In this document: one piece after another, positions 55,388 to 63,983 of the stretch | Layout: each line of letters starts with the position of its first letter | How positions within the stretch are numbered: the first letter of the stretch is position 1 | NCBI RefSeq assembly: GCF_003725295.1 | Contig: NZ_QICB01000003.1 | Span: 124,001 to 188,000, forward strand | Length of the DNA stretch: 64,000 nucleotides | Direction: 5' to 3' | From: Slackia faecicanis | Lineage (GTDB): Bacteria; Actinomycetota; Coriobacteriia; Coriobacteriales; Eggerthellaceae | Program-made: the position numbers and the translations under genes | The notes under the pieces: model-generated | The model's database searches: none | Told to the model about the DNA's origin: nothing | What the model saw: the letters and a program-made list of their open reading frames with translations, nothing else

Positions 55388-56446
55388 CTACAGGTCGTCG
55401 ACCAAGGCGGTCGACTTGGCATATGCGGTCGATTTCGCCTCGAAGAAGTCGGTCTTGACCATGTTGGCGTTGGAGTACTGCGACACCCAGCGCATGTTCT
55501 CGGGCTCCTGCACGTTGTCGGGGAACAGCGGCTCGTAGCCCAGGCTGGTCCAACGCTGATTGCCCAGATAGCGGATATAATCGGTCACCATGTCCTTCGT
55601 CAGGCCGGGGATGTCGTCGCCGATGACGTAATGGCCCCAGGCGATTTCCTGACGCACGCCCTCTTCCAGCATGGCGCGCAGCTCGGCCACGTTCTCGTCC
55701 ACGAACAGCGACGGCTCTTCCTTCTGCAGCTCCAGGATGATGTTGCGGAACAGCCACAGATGCGTGTTCTCGTCGCGGTTGATGTAGCGGATCTCCTGCG
55801 CCGAGCCCGGCATCTTGCCGTTACGGGCCAGGTTATAGAAGAACATGAACCCGGAATAGAAGTACACGCCTTCCAGAATGAAGTTCGCCATCATCACCTT
55901 GAGCAGCGTGAACGGATGCTTGTCACGCTGAAACTCGTTGTACAAATCGCCGATGAACGTGTTGCGCGCAAGCAGGCGCTCGTCGGTGCGCCACTGGTAC
56001 AGGATGTCGTTGCGCTGGTCGGGCGAGCAGATCGTGTCGAGCATGTAGCTGTAGCTCTGCGAATGCACGCATTCCTGAAACGTCTGAATATTGAGGCACA
56101 GGTTCACCTCGTTGGCCGTGATGTACTCGCCGATGGCAGGCAGGTTGGCCGACTGGATCGAATCCAGAAACACGAGAAACGACAAGATCTTGTCGTACGC
56201 GGTGCGCTCGGCGGGATCGAGGTGCGGATAATCCTTCACGTCCTGGCCCAGGTTGATTTCCTCGGGAATCCAGAAGTTGTTCATGGCCTGGCGGTACCAG
56301 TCGGACACCCAGGGGTATTTCATGTTGTTGAAGTCGTTGAGGTTGGTGGTGTTGCCGCCGATCATGCGGCGCTCGCGAACATCGACATCGCCCTGCGGAT
56401 TGAACAGGGGTTTCTTCATCAACGATTCGTTCGGTTCTATAGTCAT
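55388..56446 (-). CDS. nrdB: Class I ribonucleotide reductase, beta subunit
   Basis: The 352-residue ferritin-like protein carries the di-metal ligands: Asp in FLDSIQSANL, ExxH in ECVHSQSYSYM and the late ENTHL. The tyrosine in HSQSY occupies the usual radical position. It generates the radical used by NrdA to make deoxyribonucleotides. It starts 52 nt after nrdA. An in-frame ATG 9 codons later is possible but the first has AGAAGG upstream. Confidence 0.93.
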   Translation of the reverse strand: MTIEPNESLMKKPLFNPQGDVDVRERRMIGGNTTNLNDFNNMKYPWVSDWYRQAMNNFWIPEEINLGQDVKDYPHLDPAERTAYDKILSFLVFLDSIQSANLPAIGEYITANEVNLCLNIQTFQECVHSQSYSYMLDTICSPDQRNDILYQWRTDERLLARNTFIGDLYNEFQRDKHPFTLLKVMMANFILEGVYFYSGFMFFYNLARNGKMPGSAQEIRYINRDENTHLWLFRNIILELQKEEPSLFVDENVAELRAMLEEGVRQEIAWGHYVIGDDIPGLTKDMVTDYIRYLGNQRWTSLGYEPLFPDNVQEPENMRWVSQYSNANMVKTDFFEAKSTAYAKSTALVDDL

Positions 56447-56498
56447 GGTCGTTACCTTCTTTTCTTATCGGAGGAACGGGGCGGCAGGCCGACGCGCC

Positions 56499-59012
56499 CT
56501 AGGACGAGCAGCTTTCGCACTCTTCCACTTCGAGCGATTTGCTGCGCACGTAGTAGACCGTCTTCACGCCGCATTTCCACGCCTCGTAATACAGGTCGAA
56601 CACCTGGCGCATCGTGTAGTCGTTCGTGATGTAGAGATTCATCGACTGCGCCTGGTCCACGTGGCGCTGGCGGACGCCCGACGCGCGCACGCTCCACGTC
56701 TGGTCAATCAGATGCGCGGGCTTGTACAGCCAATACGTCGCAGGCGACAACTCGGGTGCGACGCGCGGCAGCATGCCCCCCTTCTTCTCTTCCAGGAAGA
56801 AACGGCGCATGATCGGATCGACGCCGGGCGTGGTGCCCGAAAGGATGCTCGTCGAAGACGTCGGCGCCACGGCCATGAGATACGCGTTGCGCATGCCGGC
56901 GGCGGCTTTCGCGCGCACGCTTCCCCACGCATCGGACACGTAGCCGCGCTTGTCGAAGTAGGCGCCCGTCTGCCAGTCGCTTCCCTCGAACACCTGATAC
57001 GACCCCTTCTCGGCGGCCAGGTCGGCCGAAGCCTCCACGGCGCAGCGGTTGATGCGCTCGAACACCTCGTCGGCGAAGGCCAGATGCTCCTCGGATTCCC
57101 AGCGGATGCCGCGCGTGGCCAGCATGTGGTGGTATCCCGAAACGCCCAGGCCGATCGAGCGATAGCGCTTGTTCGTGATGCGGGCGTACTCGAGCGCGTA
57201 GAAATTCAGGTCGATCACGTTATCGAGCGCGCGAACCGCCGTGCGCACCACGTCGCGCATGGCGTCCTCGTCTTCCACCGGCAGTCTTCCCAGCGACAAG
57301 CTGGCCAGGTTGCACACCACGAAATCGCCGGGACGCGTGGTGGACACCACCACGGTATCGCCCTCCGACGTACGGGTTTCCACCGAAACGCTTTCGACGG
57401 GCGCCATGTTCTGCGCGATTTCGGTGCACAGGTTGCTGCAATAGATGATGCCCGCCTGCGGGTTGGGGTTGGCGCGGTTGACGATGTCGCGGTTGAACGT
57501 GAAGGGCGTGCCCGTCTCGACCGCGCTTTTCAGCACCAGACGCACGATGTCTTTGATCGTCATGGTGCGCTTCGGAATGCGCGGGTCGGCCACGCAGTCG
57601 AGATAGCGCTTCTCCCATTCTTCGCCGAAATAGTCCTCGAGCGCGTAGCCTTTCACGGTCAGGATGTCGTGCGGACACATGAGGTGCCAGTCCTGGTTCA
57701 TATCCTGGCCGGCCATACGCCAGAACAAATCCGGATAGCACACGGCCGGAAACACATCGTGGGCCTTCATGCGATCGTCGCCGTTGTTGGTGCGCAGCTG
57801 CAGGAATTCCGGCAGGTCCTTATGCCAGGCGTCCAGATACACCGCCGCGGCGCCGGCGCGCATGCCCAGCTGGTCGACGGCCACCGCCGTGTCGTTGATG
57901 ATGCGGATCCAGCGGATGACGCCGCCCGCCGCGCCTTCGAAACCACGGATGGTGCCACCCGTGGCGCGCACTTTGCCCAGGTACATGCCCATGCCGCCGC
58001 CGAACTTGCTCACCTGCGCGAAGTTGTCGATGCTGCGATAGATTCCCTCGAGACTGTCGGGCACCGTGTCGATGAAGCAGCTGGACAGCTGGTGATGCGG
58101 CTTGCGCGCGTTCGACATCGTGGGCGTTGCCATGGTCACCTCGAGCTTGGAGAGCATGTCGTAGAAGCGATGCACCCAGCCCATGCGGTCGTTCTCCTCG
58201 TCCATGGCCAGATGCAGCGCGATGCCCAGAAACATTTCCTGCGGGCTTTCGATCGCCACATGCTGGCGCGTGGTGATCACATAGCGCTTGATCAGCAGGT
58301 CGAGACCCGAATAGGTAAACAGTTCGTCGCGCTCAGGCACAATGAACGAAGCCGCCTGCTCGATTTCGGCGCGCGTGTAGCGCTGCAGAATATAGGCGCC
58401 GTACAGGTCCTGGTCGGTCAGCCAGCGCACTTTATCGTAGAAGGTGGCGATCCCGCGCGCAGCGCAGTCGGCCGCAAGCATGCGACGGAACGAGAACGAC
58501 AGCAGACGGGCCGCGATGAACTCCCACTGAGGCGCTTCCTGGGTGGTAAGCTCCACCGCGGCGCGCGTGAGGGCCGCCAGGCGGTCATCGACCGACATGC
58601 CGGGCTTCACGAAGCTCTTGAACTTGGCGGCCAGGGCCGAAAGCGCATAGGCGTCGTCGGAAAACTGCTTCTGGACGCGCGCCAAGCATTCGTCGAGCGA
58701 GGCCACGCCCGCCGTCGAAACGATGTCGACACGCGCCGCGCGCAAGCGGGCGCGCTTGTCACGGTACAGAATATAGGCCTTCGCCTCGTCGAAATAGCCT
58801 TGCTCCATCAAGCAGCGCTCGACGATGTCCTGGATGCCCTCCACCGTACGCACGTCGGCGGCCGCGATCGAGGTTTCCACCGCGGTCAGCAACGCCGCCA
58901 GCTCGGCCTCTTCCGCCTCGCGGCCCGTGTCGGAAAACGCGCCCGCGATGGCCGCGACGATCTTCGACCCGTCGTAGGCTTCGGTCGCTCCGCTTCGTTT
59001 GACGATATCCAT
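56499..59012 (-). CDS. nrdA: Class I ribonucleotide reductase, alpha subunit
   Basis: The 837-residue protein has an N-terminal ATP-cone (about 1-90), active-site cysteines in SSCFID and VVCNLAS, and the NLCTEI loop. The radical-transfer tyrosines are near the C-terminus, and the redox tail ECESCSS carries the re-reducing pair. It reduces ribonucleotides with the NrdB radical. AGGGGAG precedes the ATG. A 19-bp palindrome lies 68 nt upstream. Confidence 0.95.
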   Translation of the reverse strand: MDIVKRSGATEAYDGSKIVAAIAGAFSDTGREAEEAELAALLTAVETSIAAADVRTVEGIQDIVERCLMEQGYFDEAKAYILYRDKRARLRAARVDIVSTAGVASLDECLARVQKQFSDDAYALSALAAKFKSFVKPGMSVDDRLAALTRAAVELTTQEAPQWEFIAARLLSFSFRRMLAADCAARGIATFYDKVRWLTDQDLYGAYILQRYTRAEIEQAASFIVPERDELFTYSGLDLLIKRYVITTRQHVAIESPQEMFLGIALHLAMDEENDRMGWVHRFYDMLSKLEVTMATPTMSNARKPHHQLSSCFIDTVPDSLEGIYRSIDNFAQVSKFGGGMGMYLGKVRATGGTIRGFEGAAGGVIRWIRIINDTAVAVDQLGMRAGAAAVYLDAWHKDLPEFLQLRTNNGDDRMKAHDVFPAVCYPDLFWRMAGQDMNQDWHLMCPHDILTVKGYALEDYFGEEWEKRYLDCVADPRIPKRTMTIKDIVRLVLKSAVETGTPFTFNRDIVNRANPNPQAGIIYCSNLCTEIAQNMAPVESVSVETRTSEGDTVVVSTTRPGDFVVCNLASLSLGRLPVEDEDAMRDVVRTAVRALDNVIDLNFYALEYARITNKRYRSIGLGVSGYHHMLATRGIRWESEEHLAFADEVFERINRCAVEASADLAAEKGSYQVFEGSDWQTGAYFDKRGYVSDAWGSVRAKAAAGMRNAYLMAVAPTSSTSILSGTTPGVDPIMRRFFLEEKKGGMLPRVAPELSPATYWLYKPAHLIDQTWSVRASGVRQRHVDQAQSMNLYITNDYTMRQVFDLYYEAWKCGVKTVYYVRSKSLEVEECESCSS

Positions 59013-59079
59013 ATATGCTCCCCTTCCGGCGCGGGGCGCGATGCGGCCGATCGTCCGCCCGCGCCCCGCGCTGGCTCAT

Positions 59080-59098
59080 TGCTACTTTTTCAGTAGCA
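59080..59098. promoter_or_regulatory. Palindromic operator candidate upstream of nrdA
   Basis: TGCTACT-TTTTC-AGTAGCA has 7-bp perfect arms. It differs from the AT-rich NrdR box, which usually occurs twice. It may be an operator or an RNA hairpin in the nrd leader. Confidence 0.5.
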
Positions 59099-59202
59099 TT
59101 TAAGCACAGCACGGCTGCAGCCGGAAACGGAAGAGGAAACAAGCGCAGTTTCACCGGAAACGCATGCGGAAAACGCCGGCTGGAAAATCCTGCCGCACGG
59201 CC

Positions 59203-59562
59203 TTACGCGGCCACGTTGAACTTGGCCGCTTCCTTGTCGGTTTCTTCCTGCGACCCTGCGTTCATCAGGTAGATTCCTACCACCACCAGGCCCAGGCCCA
59301 AGCCCGTGAACAGGCCGAACGGCTCGTTCCAGACAAGGCAGCCGATCAAGGTGGTCAACGCCGTGCCCGTGCCGCCCCAGATGCCGTATGCCAAACCAAG
59401 CGGCACGGTCTTGAGGACGATGACGAAAATCGAGAACGACACCACGTAGGCCACGATGGTCAGAGCCGACGGCCCCAGCACCGTGAAGCCTTCGGAAAGC
59501 TTCATCATCGTGGTGCCAATGACCTCGAACACGATAGAAATGCTCAACAACACGTACGGCAT
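59203..59562 (-). CDS. SMR multidrug efflux subunit, second of pair
   Basis: The 119-residue protein has four helices and the SMR pattern: FEVIGTTMMKLSEGF with the membrane glutamate and GLAYGIWGGTGTALT. Its extended C-terminal tail is charged (QEETDKEAAK). It starts 2 nt after the preceding SMR gene, as in EbrAB-like pairs where two subunits work as a heterodimer to pump cations. A longer upstream frame is excluded. Confidence 0.9.
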   Translation of the reverse strand: MPYVLLSISIVFEVIGTTMMKLSEGFTVLGPSALTIVAYVVSFSIFVIVLKTVPLGLAYGIWGGTGTALTTLIGCLVWNEPFGLFTGLGLGLVVVGIYLMNAGSQEETDKEAAKFNVAA

Positions 59563-59564
59563 GG

Positions 59565-59882
59565 TTACACCCCCAGCTTCAACATGACCACGCCGCCGAT
59601 GATCGCGGCGAGTCCCAGGCCCTTCTTCCAATTGAAGGACTCTTTCCAAAACACGGTGCCCACGACCGCCGTCAACGCAATGCCCAAGCCGGTCCATGCC
59701 GCATACACCGGCCCGAGCGGCAGCTCTTCGAGCACGAGCGAAATCAGATAAAACGCGATGCCGTAACCGATTACCGTTCCGACCAGGGGAAGCTTGCGCT
59801 GAAAGCCGTTCGAGAGCTTCATCATGGAATCGCCGAACACCTCGACGATCACAGCCACCCCTATCAATATGTAGGGAATCAT
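59565..59882 (-). CDS. SMR multidrug efflux subunit, first of pair
   Basis: The 105-residue four-helix protein has the SMR glutamate in VEVFGDSMMKLSNGF and GPVYAAWTGLGIALT. AAAGGA precedes the ATG. It is divergent from a BmrR-like MerR regulator across 329 nt, which fits control by a multidrug-sensing activator. Confidence 0.9.
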   Translation of the reverse strand: MIPYILIGVAVIVEVFGDSMMKLSNGFQRKLPLVGTVIGYGIAFYLISLVLEELPLGPVYAAWTGLGIALTAVVGTVFWKESFNWKKGLGLAAIIGGVVMLKLGV

Positions 59883-60211
59883 GGCGCTGTCCTTTCTTTC
59901 TCATTCCCTCCTTCATCCATGACGCGCCGGGAGCCGTTTCCAACGCAAGCGCGCGAAAGCCGGAGACGGGCTTCGCGCGCCGTCCGGCTGCGGTCGCCGA
60001 GCACGCGTCGACAGACCCTCTGTGATCATGGATGCGGGCGCTTCGGGCGCCCTTGACGGCGTCGCATGCGTAGCGGCCTGATGCCGCGCGCGACGCCTTC
60101 GCCTCATTGCTCGACCGAGCATAAACTATGCCATAATGGCAGAGTCAATCGACGCATCCGAAGAACCGCGGCTTATGGAGAACGCTCCACAAGCGCGGCG
60201 AAAGAGGCCCT
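59883..60211. other. Divergent intergenic region with two GC-rich hairpins
   Basis: Besides the merR promoter at 60107-60137, the 329-nt gap holds GGGCGC-TTCGG-GCGCCC (60036-60052). A larger nested stem, GGCGTCGC (60058-60065) with GCGACGCC (60090-60097), encloses GCGGC/GCCGC. No T-run follows either, and no gene is evident. They may insulate the two units or be part of a leader. Confidence 0.5.
60107..60137 (+). promoter_or_regulatory. MerR-type promoter with 19-bp spacer
   Basis: TTGCTC (60107-60112) and CATAAT (60132-60137) are separated by 19 bp, the over-long spacing of promoters activated by MerR proteins. The spacer holds GCATA-AAC-TATGC (60119-60131), a dyad in the expected position. 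It lies 74 nt before the merR start, suggesting autoregulation. Confidence 0.65.
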
Positions 60212-61054
60212 ATGAAACACGAGCTTTTAAGCATCGGCGAGGTTTCGCGCATGAAAGGCGTCAGCCCCAAGTCGCTTCGCTACTACGAGCAGCTGGGAAT
60301 CTTGACCCCCGCCCACGTTGACCCGCAGAGCGGCTACCGCTACTACGCCATGAACCAGATGATCGTGGTGGACGTGATCGTCACCTGCATCGAACTGGGC
60401 ATTCCGCTGAAATCGCTGGCCGGCTACGTGGGCGAATCGGGCGCGCTCGACATTGCCTCGCTTCTGGCGCAAGGCCGCACGAAGGCGCTTGAAAACCTGC
60501 GGCGCGCGCGGCTATCGCTCGCCCAGATCGACGGCTACCTCGAAGAAGCGAACGAGCAGGAACGCTTGAGAGGCGGCGCGGAGCCGTATCTGCGCTCGGT
60601 CGCGAACCGCTGCATCCTCTACGCGCCGTGGACCGAGCCCGGCTTCGACGCGAAGCGCTACCTGTTCTTGACCACCAGGCTGTACGAATCGGCGGAATCG
60701 GCCGGTGCCATGCCGCTCTACCAATGGGGCATGGCGCGCAGCCCCCGCGCGGAGGGCGCGCGCTGGTGCGTCTTCGTAGAAGCGGCGATCGAAGACGACG
60801 CCTTCGCCGAAAAGATTTCCGCGCAAGGCGGGCGCACGGGCATCCGCCCGATCGAAGGCGCCGATATCTTCATCGCGCGCATCCCCGCCGGCGCCTATCG
60901 CGGAACGCGCATTCGCGAAGCCGGATTCGAGCCGTGCTTTCGCTCCGTATTCGAACAGGCCGAACGCCTCGAAGGCGCAATCGTGGCGGCCAAGGTGTGG
61001 GAAGCAGAAATACACCCCGCCGATTACGTGGTGGAACTGCTCGAACGGCAATAA
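60212..61054 (+). CDS. MerR-family regulator, BmrR-like
   Basis: The 280-residue protein has an N-terminal MerR winged helix (LLSIGEVSRMKGVSPKSLRYYEQLGIL, 5-31) and a coiled linker (about 75-120). A C-terminal GyrI-like ligand domain (about 125-280) with acidic residues for cationic drugs follows. BmrR proteins bind lipophilic cations and activate efflux genes by twisting long-spacer promoters. It is divergent from an SMR efflux pair and has a matching 19-bp-spacer promoter. AAAGAGG precedes the ATG. Confidence 0.9.
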   Translation: MKHELLSIGEVSRMKGVSPKSLRYYEQLGILTPAHVDPQSGYRYYAMNQMIVVDVIVTCIELGIPLKSLAGYVGESGALDIASLLAQGRTKALENLRRARLSLAQIDGYLEEANEQERLRGGAEPYLRSVANRCILYAPWTEPGFDAKRYLFLTTRLYESAESAGAMPLYQWGMARSPRAEGARWCVFVEAAIEDDAFAEKISAQGGRTGIRPIEGADIFIARIPAGAYRGTRIREAGFEPCFRSVFEQAERLEGAIVAAKVWEAEIHPADYVVELLERQ

Positions 61055-61088
61055 AAAAAATGCCGCCCGTCGCAGTGACAGGCGGCAT
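61052..61088 (-). terminator. Terminator of yebC
   Basis: On the minus strand ATGCCGCC pairs with GGCGGCAT and is followed by eight T. It lies 27 nt after the yebC stop and overlaps the end of merR. Confidence 0.9.
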
Positions 61089-61115
61089 TCGACATTCGTG
61101 GGACGACTCCCGAGC

Positions 61116-61913
61116 CTACTCCTCTTCGAGGGCGGCGATGACCTCGTCGGTCATGTCCATGCTGTGATAGACGTTCTGGAGGTCTTCGAGCTCTTCCAGC
61201 TTGTCGATCAGGCGCATGACCTTCTTGGCGTCTGCAGGAGAAACCTGGGTCGGGGTGGAGGGCATCATGGTGAGCTCGGCACCCTTGGTCTCGACGCCGG
61301 CCTCTTCCAGAGCGGCCTTGACGGCCATCAGGTCGGAGGGGTTGGTGTAGACGATCCACTCGTCTTCGGCGTCTTCGTAGTCAAGGCCGCCGGCCTCGGC
61401 CACGAGCAGCATGAACTCGTCCTCGTCGACCGCGTTCTCCTTGTCGGCGACCTTCTTGTCGTCGGACTTGATGATCTTCTCGACCATGATCTGGCCCTTG
61501 CGGTCGAACTGGAAGGCGACGCAGCCGGGGGTGCCCAGGTTGCCGTTGGCGTGGCGGAATGCGGCGGACACGTCGGCAGCGGTGCGGTTGCGGTTGTCGG
61601 TCAGAGCCTCGCAATACACGGCAACGCCGGCGGGACCGTAACCCTCGTAGGTCAGGGTTTCGTAGGAAGCGGCGTCTTTGCCGGTGCCGAACGCCTTGTC
61701 GATAGCGGTCTTGATCTTATCCTTCGGCAGCGAGTAGCCCTTGGCCTTCTCGATAGCGGCGGCCAACGAAGCGTTGTTCGCCGGGTTCGGGTCGCCGCCC
61801 TCCTTCGCCGCAACGGTGATGTTGCGGGAAAGCTTGCTGAACAGCGCGGAGCGCTTCGCGTCCTGCGCGGCCTTGCGGTGTTTGGTGGTTGCCCATTTAG
61901 AGTGACCGGACAT
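61116..61913 (-). CDS. YebC/PmpR-family translation or transcription factor
   Basis: The 265-residue protein starts MSGHSKWATTKHRKAAQDAKR, the YebC hallmark, and has YEGYGPAGVAVYCEALTDNRNRT in domain 2. The family has been reported both as DNA-binding regulators and as factors that relieve ribosome stalling at proline-rich sites. It is about 15-20 residues longer than usual because of an acidic C-terminus and loop. A good promoter precedes it and a strong terminator follows, so it is a single-gene unit. Confidence 0.93.
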   Translation of the reverse strand: MSGHSKWATTKHRKAAQDAKRSALFSKLSRNITVAAKEGGDPNPANNASLAAAIEKAKGYSLPKDKIKTAIDKAFGTGKDAASYETLTYEGYGPAGVAVYCEALTDNRNRTAADVSAAFRHANGNLGTPGCVAFQFDRKGQIMVEKIIKSDDKKVADKENAVDEDEFMLLVAEAGGLDYEDAEDEWIVYTNPSDLMAVKAALEEAGVETKGAELTMMPSTPTQVSPADAKKVMRLIDKLEELEDLQNVYHSMDMTDEVIAALEEE

Positions 61914-62004
61914 GCTTGCCTCTTTCTAGCGTTCGAACGTGCACGTTATGCGCACAGGGCGCGCATCCGTGCGTCGCGTGCGTCTTGAGAAAATAACGCG
62001 CGAT

Positions 62005-62034
62005 ATTTTAGCGCATAACCCCATGCGGCGTAAA
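62005..62034 (-). promoter_or_regulatory. Promoter of yebC
   Basis: TTTACG (62029-62034), an 18-bp spacer and TAAAAT (62005-62010) on the minus strand lie 92 nt before the yebC ATG. The rest of the 61914-62226 gap holds only the nhaA terminator. Confidence 0.75.
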
Positions 62035-62146
62035 GAAAAACGCCTCGCCATCACAGAGCCCCCATGCCCGCGCGAACCGGCGCGCGGCAGGCGCGGCGCA
62101 CCCGCGCGAGCATCGCCGCCGCCCGCCGGCCGAATCGCCCCATACG

Positions 62147-62174
62147 AAAAGGGGCGGCGCCGAAGCGCCGCCCC
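62147..62174 (-). terminator. Terminator of nhaA
   Basis: GGGGCGGCGC (62151-62160) pairs with GCGCCGCCCC (62165-62174) over a 4-nt loop and is followed by TTTTCG on the minus strand. Confidence 0.9.
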
Positions 62175-62226
62175 TGCGGGTTGCGAGCCGAATAGGCGGC
62201 GCATGCGATGCGCGCGCAGCCGTTCG

Positions 62227-63828
62227 CTATCGGGCGCCTTCGCGCTCGGCCTCTTCGCCCTGATGGGCGCGATAGGCCTCGGCGTCGATGCACACGGCGA
62301 CTTCGCTTCGGTCGCCGCTTTCCATAGCCTCTTTGGTCTCGGCGCGATCGGCATGGCCGAAGGTCTCCATGACCTCCATGCTGCTCAGACGCGACTCGGC
62401 GTCGGCGACGGACATGTTATCGTCTTCGCCCGGGTTAGCCACGTAGAGCACGCCGCGCTTGGCGTCGGAACGCGCGCCAACGAACAGGAACAAAAAGCCG
62501 ATGATGCCCGCCAGCGTGGAAGCGCTGAGGATGGCGGCCTTCGCCGATACGATGAACGCCTCGTTATCGAACGCCAGGTTGGCGACGAAGATCGCCATGG
62601 TGAAGCCGACGCCGCCCAGAACGGCCGCACCGATCATGTGGTGCCAGTTCACGTTCGCGGGAAGCGAAGCCAGGCCGGTCTTGACCACGATGAAGCTGAA
62701 CAGCAGGATGCCGATCGGCTTGCCCAGCAGCAGGCCGAAGAACACGCCCGTGAACACCGGCGAGCCGAGCATGGCGGACGGATCGGCGGTGGCCAGATGC
62801 ACGTCGGCGTTGGTCAGCGCGAACAGCGGCAGGATCGCGAAGTAGACCCACGGATAGAGCTTGTGCTCGAGCCTGGTAGCGGGAGGAATGACCTGCGCGG
62901 CGATGGCGGACAGGTTCTTCACCTCGCGCATGTAGTCCTTCTGGCCGATGACCGGCTCATCGGGGCGATACGCCTCGTAGGCCTTGCGGATCTTCTTGTC
63001 GGACCAGGCGATGAAGCCCTTCAGATTGATGCGCGAGCCGGACGGGATGGCGAAGGCCAGCAGAACGCCCGCGATCGTGGAATGCACGCCGCTCATGTAG
63101 ACGCAGAACCACAGCACCACGCCCACCAGCAGATACGGCACGAGCGAGTACATGTGGGAGCGGTTCATGAGCACGAGCACCACCATGACGCCCGCGGCGG
63201 CGGCCAGCCAGCCGATGCTGGGCGTCTGGCCGTAGAAGATGGCGATGACCAGGATGGCGATGATATCGTCGGCCACGGCCAGCGTGGACAGGAACACGCG
63301 CACGCCGATCGGCACGCGGTTGCCGAGCAGCGCCATGATGCCGAGCGCGAACGCGATATCGGTCGCGGTGGGAACGCCCCAGCCCATGACGGTGTCGGGG
63401 TTGCCCATGTTGAAGATCAGATAGATCACGATCGGCACCAACACGCCGCCGCATGCCGCCACGATGGGCAGCAGCGCCTGGCGGATGTTGGTCAGCTCGC
63501 CGACGGTCATCTCGTATTTGATCTCGAGACCGACCAGCAAGAAGAAGATAGCCATGAGGATGTCGTTGATGACATGCGAGATGGACATGGTGTATGCGGT
63601 ATCGCCCAGAACGAAGCCGATGTTCTGGTGGATGGCGTGCTCGAACGATTCGTACACGCCGGTGTTCGCGATGATCAGCGCGACGATGGCGGCAAGCAGC
63701 ATGATGCCTGCGGCCTTCGTGGCCGAATGGGTGAACTGGATGATCTTTTTGTACCGGGCCTGGTGAGCGTGAACCTCGTCGATGAAGATCGAGGGTTCGG
63801 CGCCCGTAGGACGCTTTTCAGCGGTCAT
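62227..63828 (-). CDS. nhaA: Na+/H+ antiporter NhaA with C-terminal extension
   Basis: The 533-residue protein has about 11-12 helices, including VPTATDIAFALGIMALLG and the ion-binding pair of aspartates in LAVADDIIAILVIA. It exchanges internal sodium for external protons. The N-terminal 35 residues and the last 75 or so are hydrophilic; E. coli NhaA has 388 residues, so the C-terminal tail, rich in Asp, Glu and Arg, is an addition that may be regulatory. GGAGGAGGGG precedes the ATG at 63828; the longer frame is excluded. Confidence 0.94.
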   Translation of the reverse strand: MTAEKRPTGAEPSIFIDEVHAHQARYKKIIQFTHSATKAAGIMLLAAIVALIIANTGVYESFEHAIHQNIGFVLGDTAYTMSISHVINDILMAIFFLLVGLEIKYEMTVGELTNIRQALLPIVAACGGVLVPIVIYLIFNMGNPDTVMGWGVPTATDIAFALGIMALLGNRVPIGVRVFLSTLAVADDIIAILVIAIFYGQTPSIGWLAAAAGVMVVLVLMNRSHMYSLVPYLLVGVVLWFCVYMSGVHSTIAGVLLAFAIPSGSRINLKGFIAWSDKKIRKAYEAYRPDEPVIGQKDYMREVKNLSAIAAQVIPPATRLEHKLYPWVYFAILPLFALTNADVHLATADPSAMLGSPVFTGVFFGLLLGKPIGILLFSFIVVKTGLASLPANVNWHHMIGAAVLGGVGFTMAIFVANLAFDNEAFIVSAKAAILSASTLAGIIGFLFLFVGARSDAKRGVLYVANPGEDDNMSVADAESRLSSMEVMETFGHADRAETKEAMESGDRSEVAVCIDAEAYRAHQGEEAEREGAR

Positions 63829-63977
63829 TTCCCCTCCTCCGAAATCTATTCTGGCGGCCGCCCCGACCGGGCTGAGGCCTGCGGCGGGCGTGCCCTGTGC
63901 CCCACCGTCGAAACCCATCGGAAGCCGCAGGTCGAAAGCAAGGAAAAACGACCTATGACGAAGCGATGGAGTTGCCT

Positions 63978-63983
63978 ATTATA
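63978..63983 (-). promoter_or_regulatory. Candidate nhaA -10 box at window edge
   Basis: TATAAT on the minus strand lies 150 nt before nhaA. A -35 at normal spacing would fall just beyond base 64000. Confidence 0.5.
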
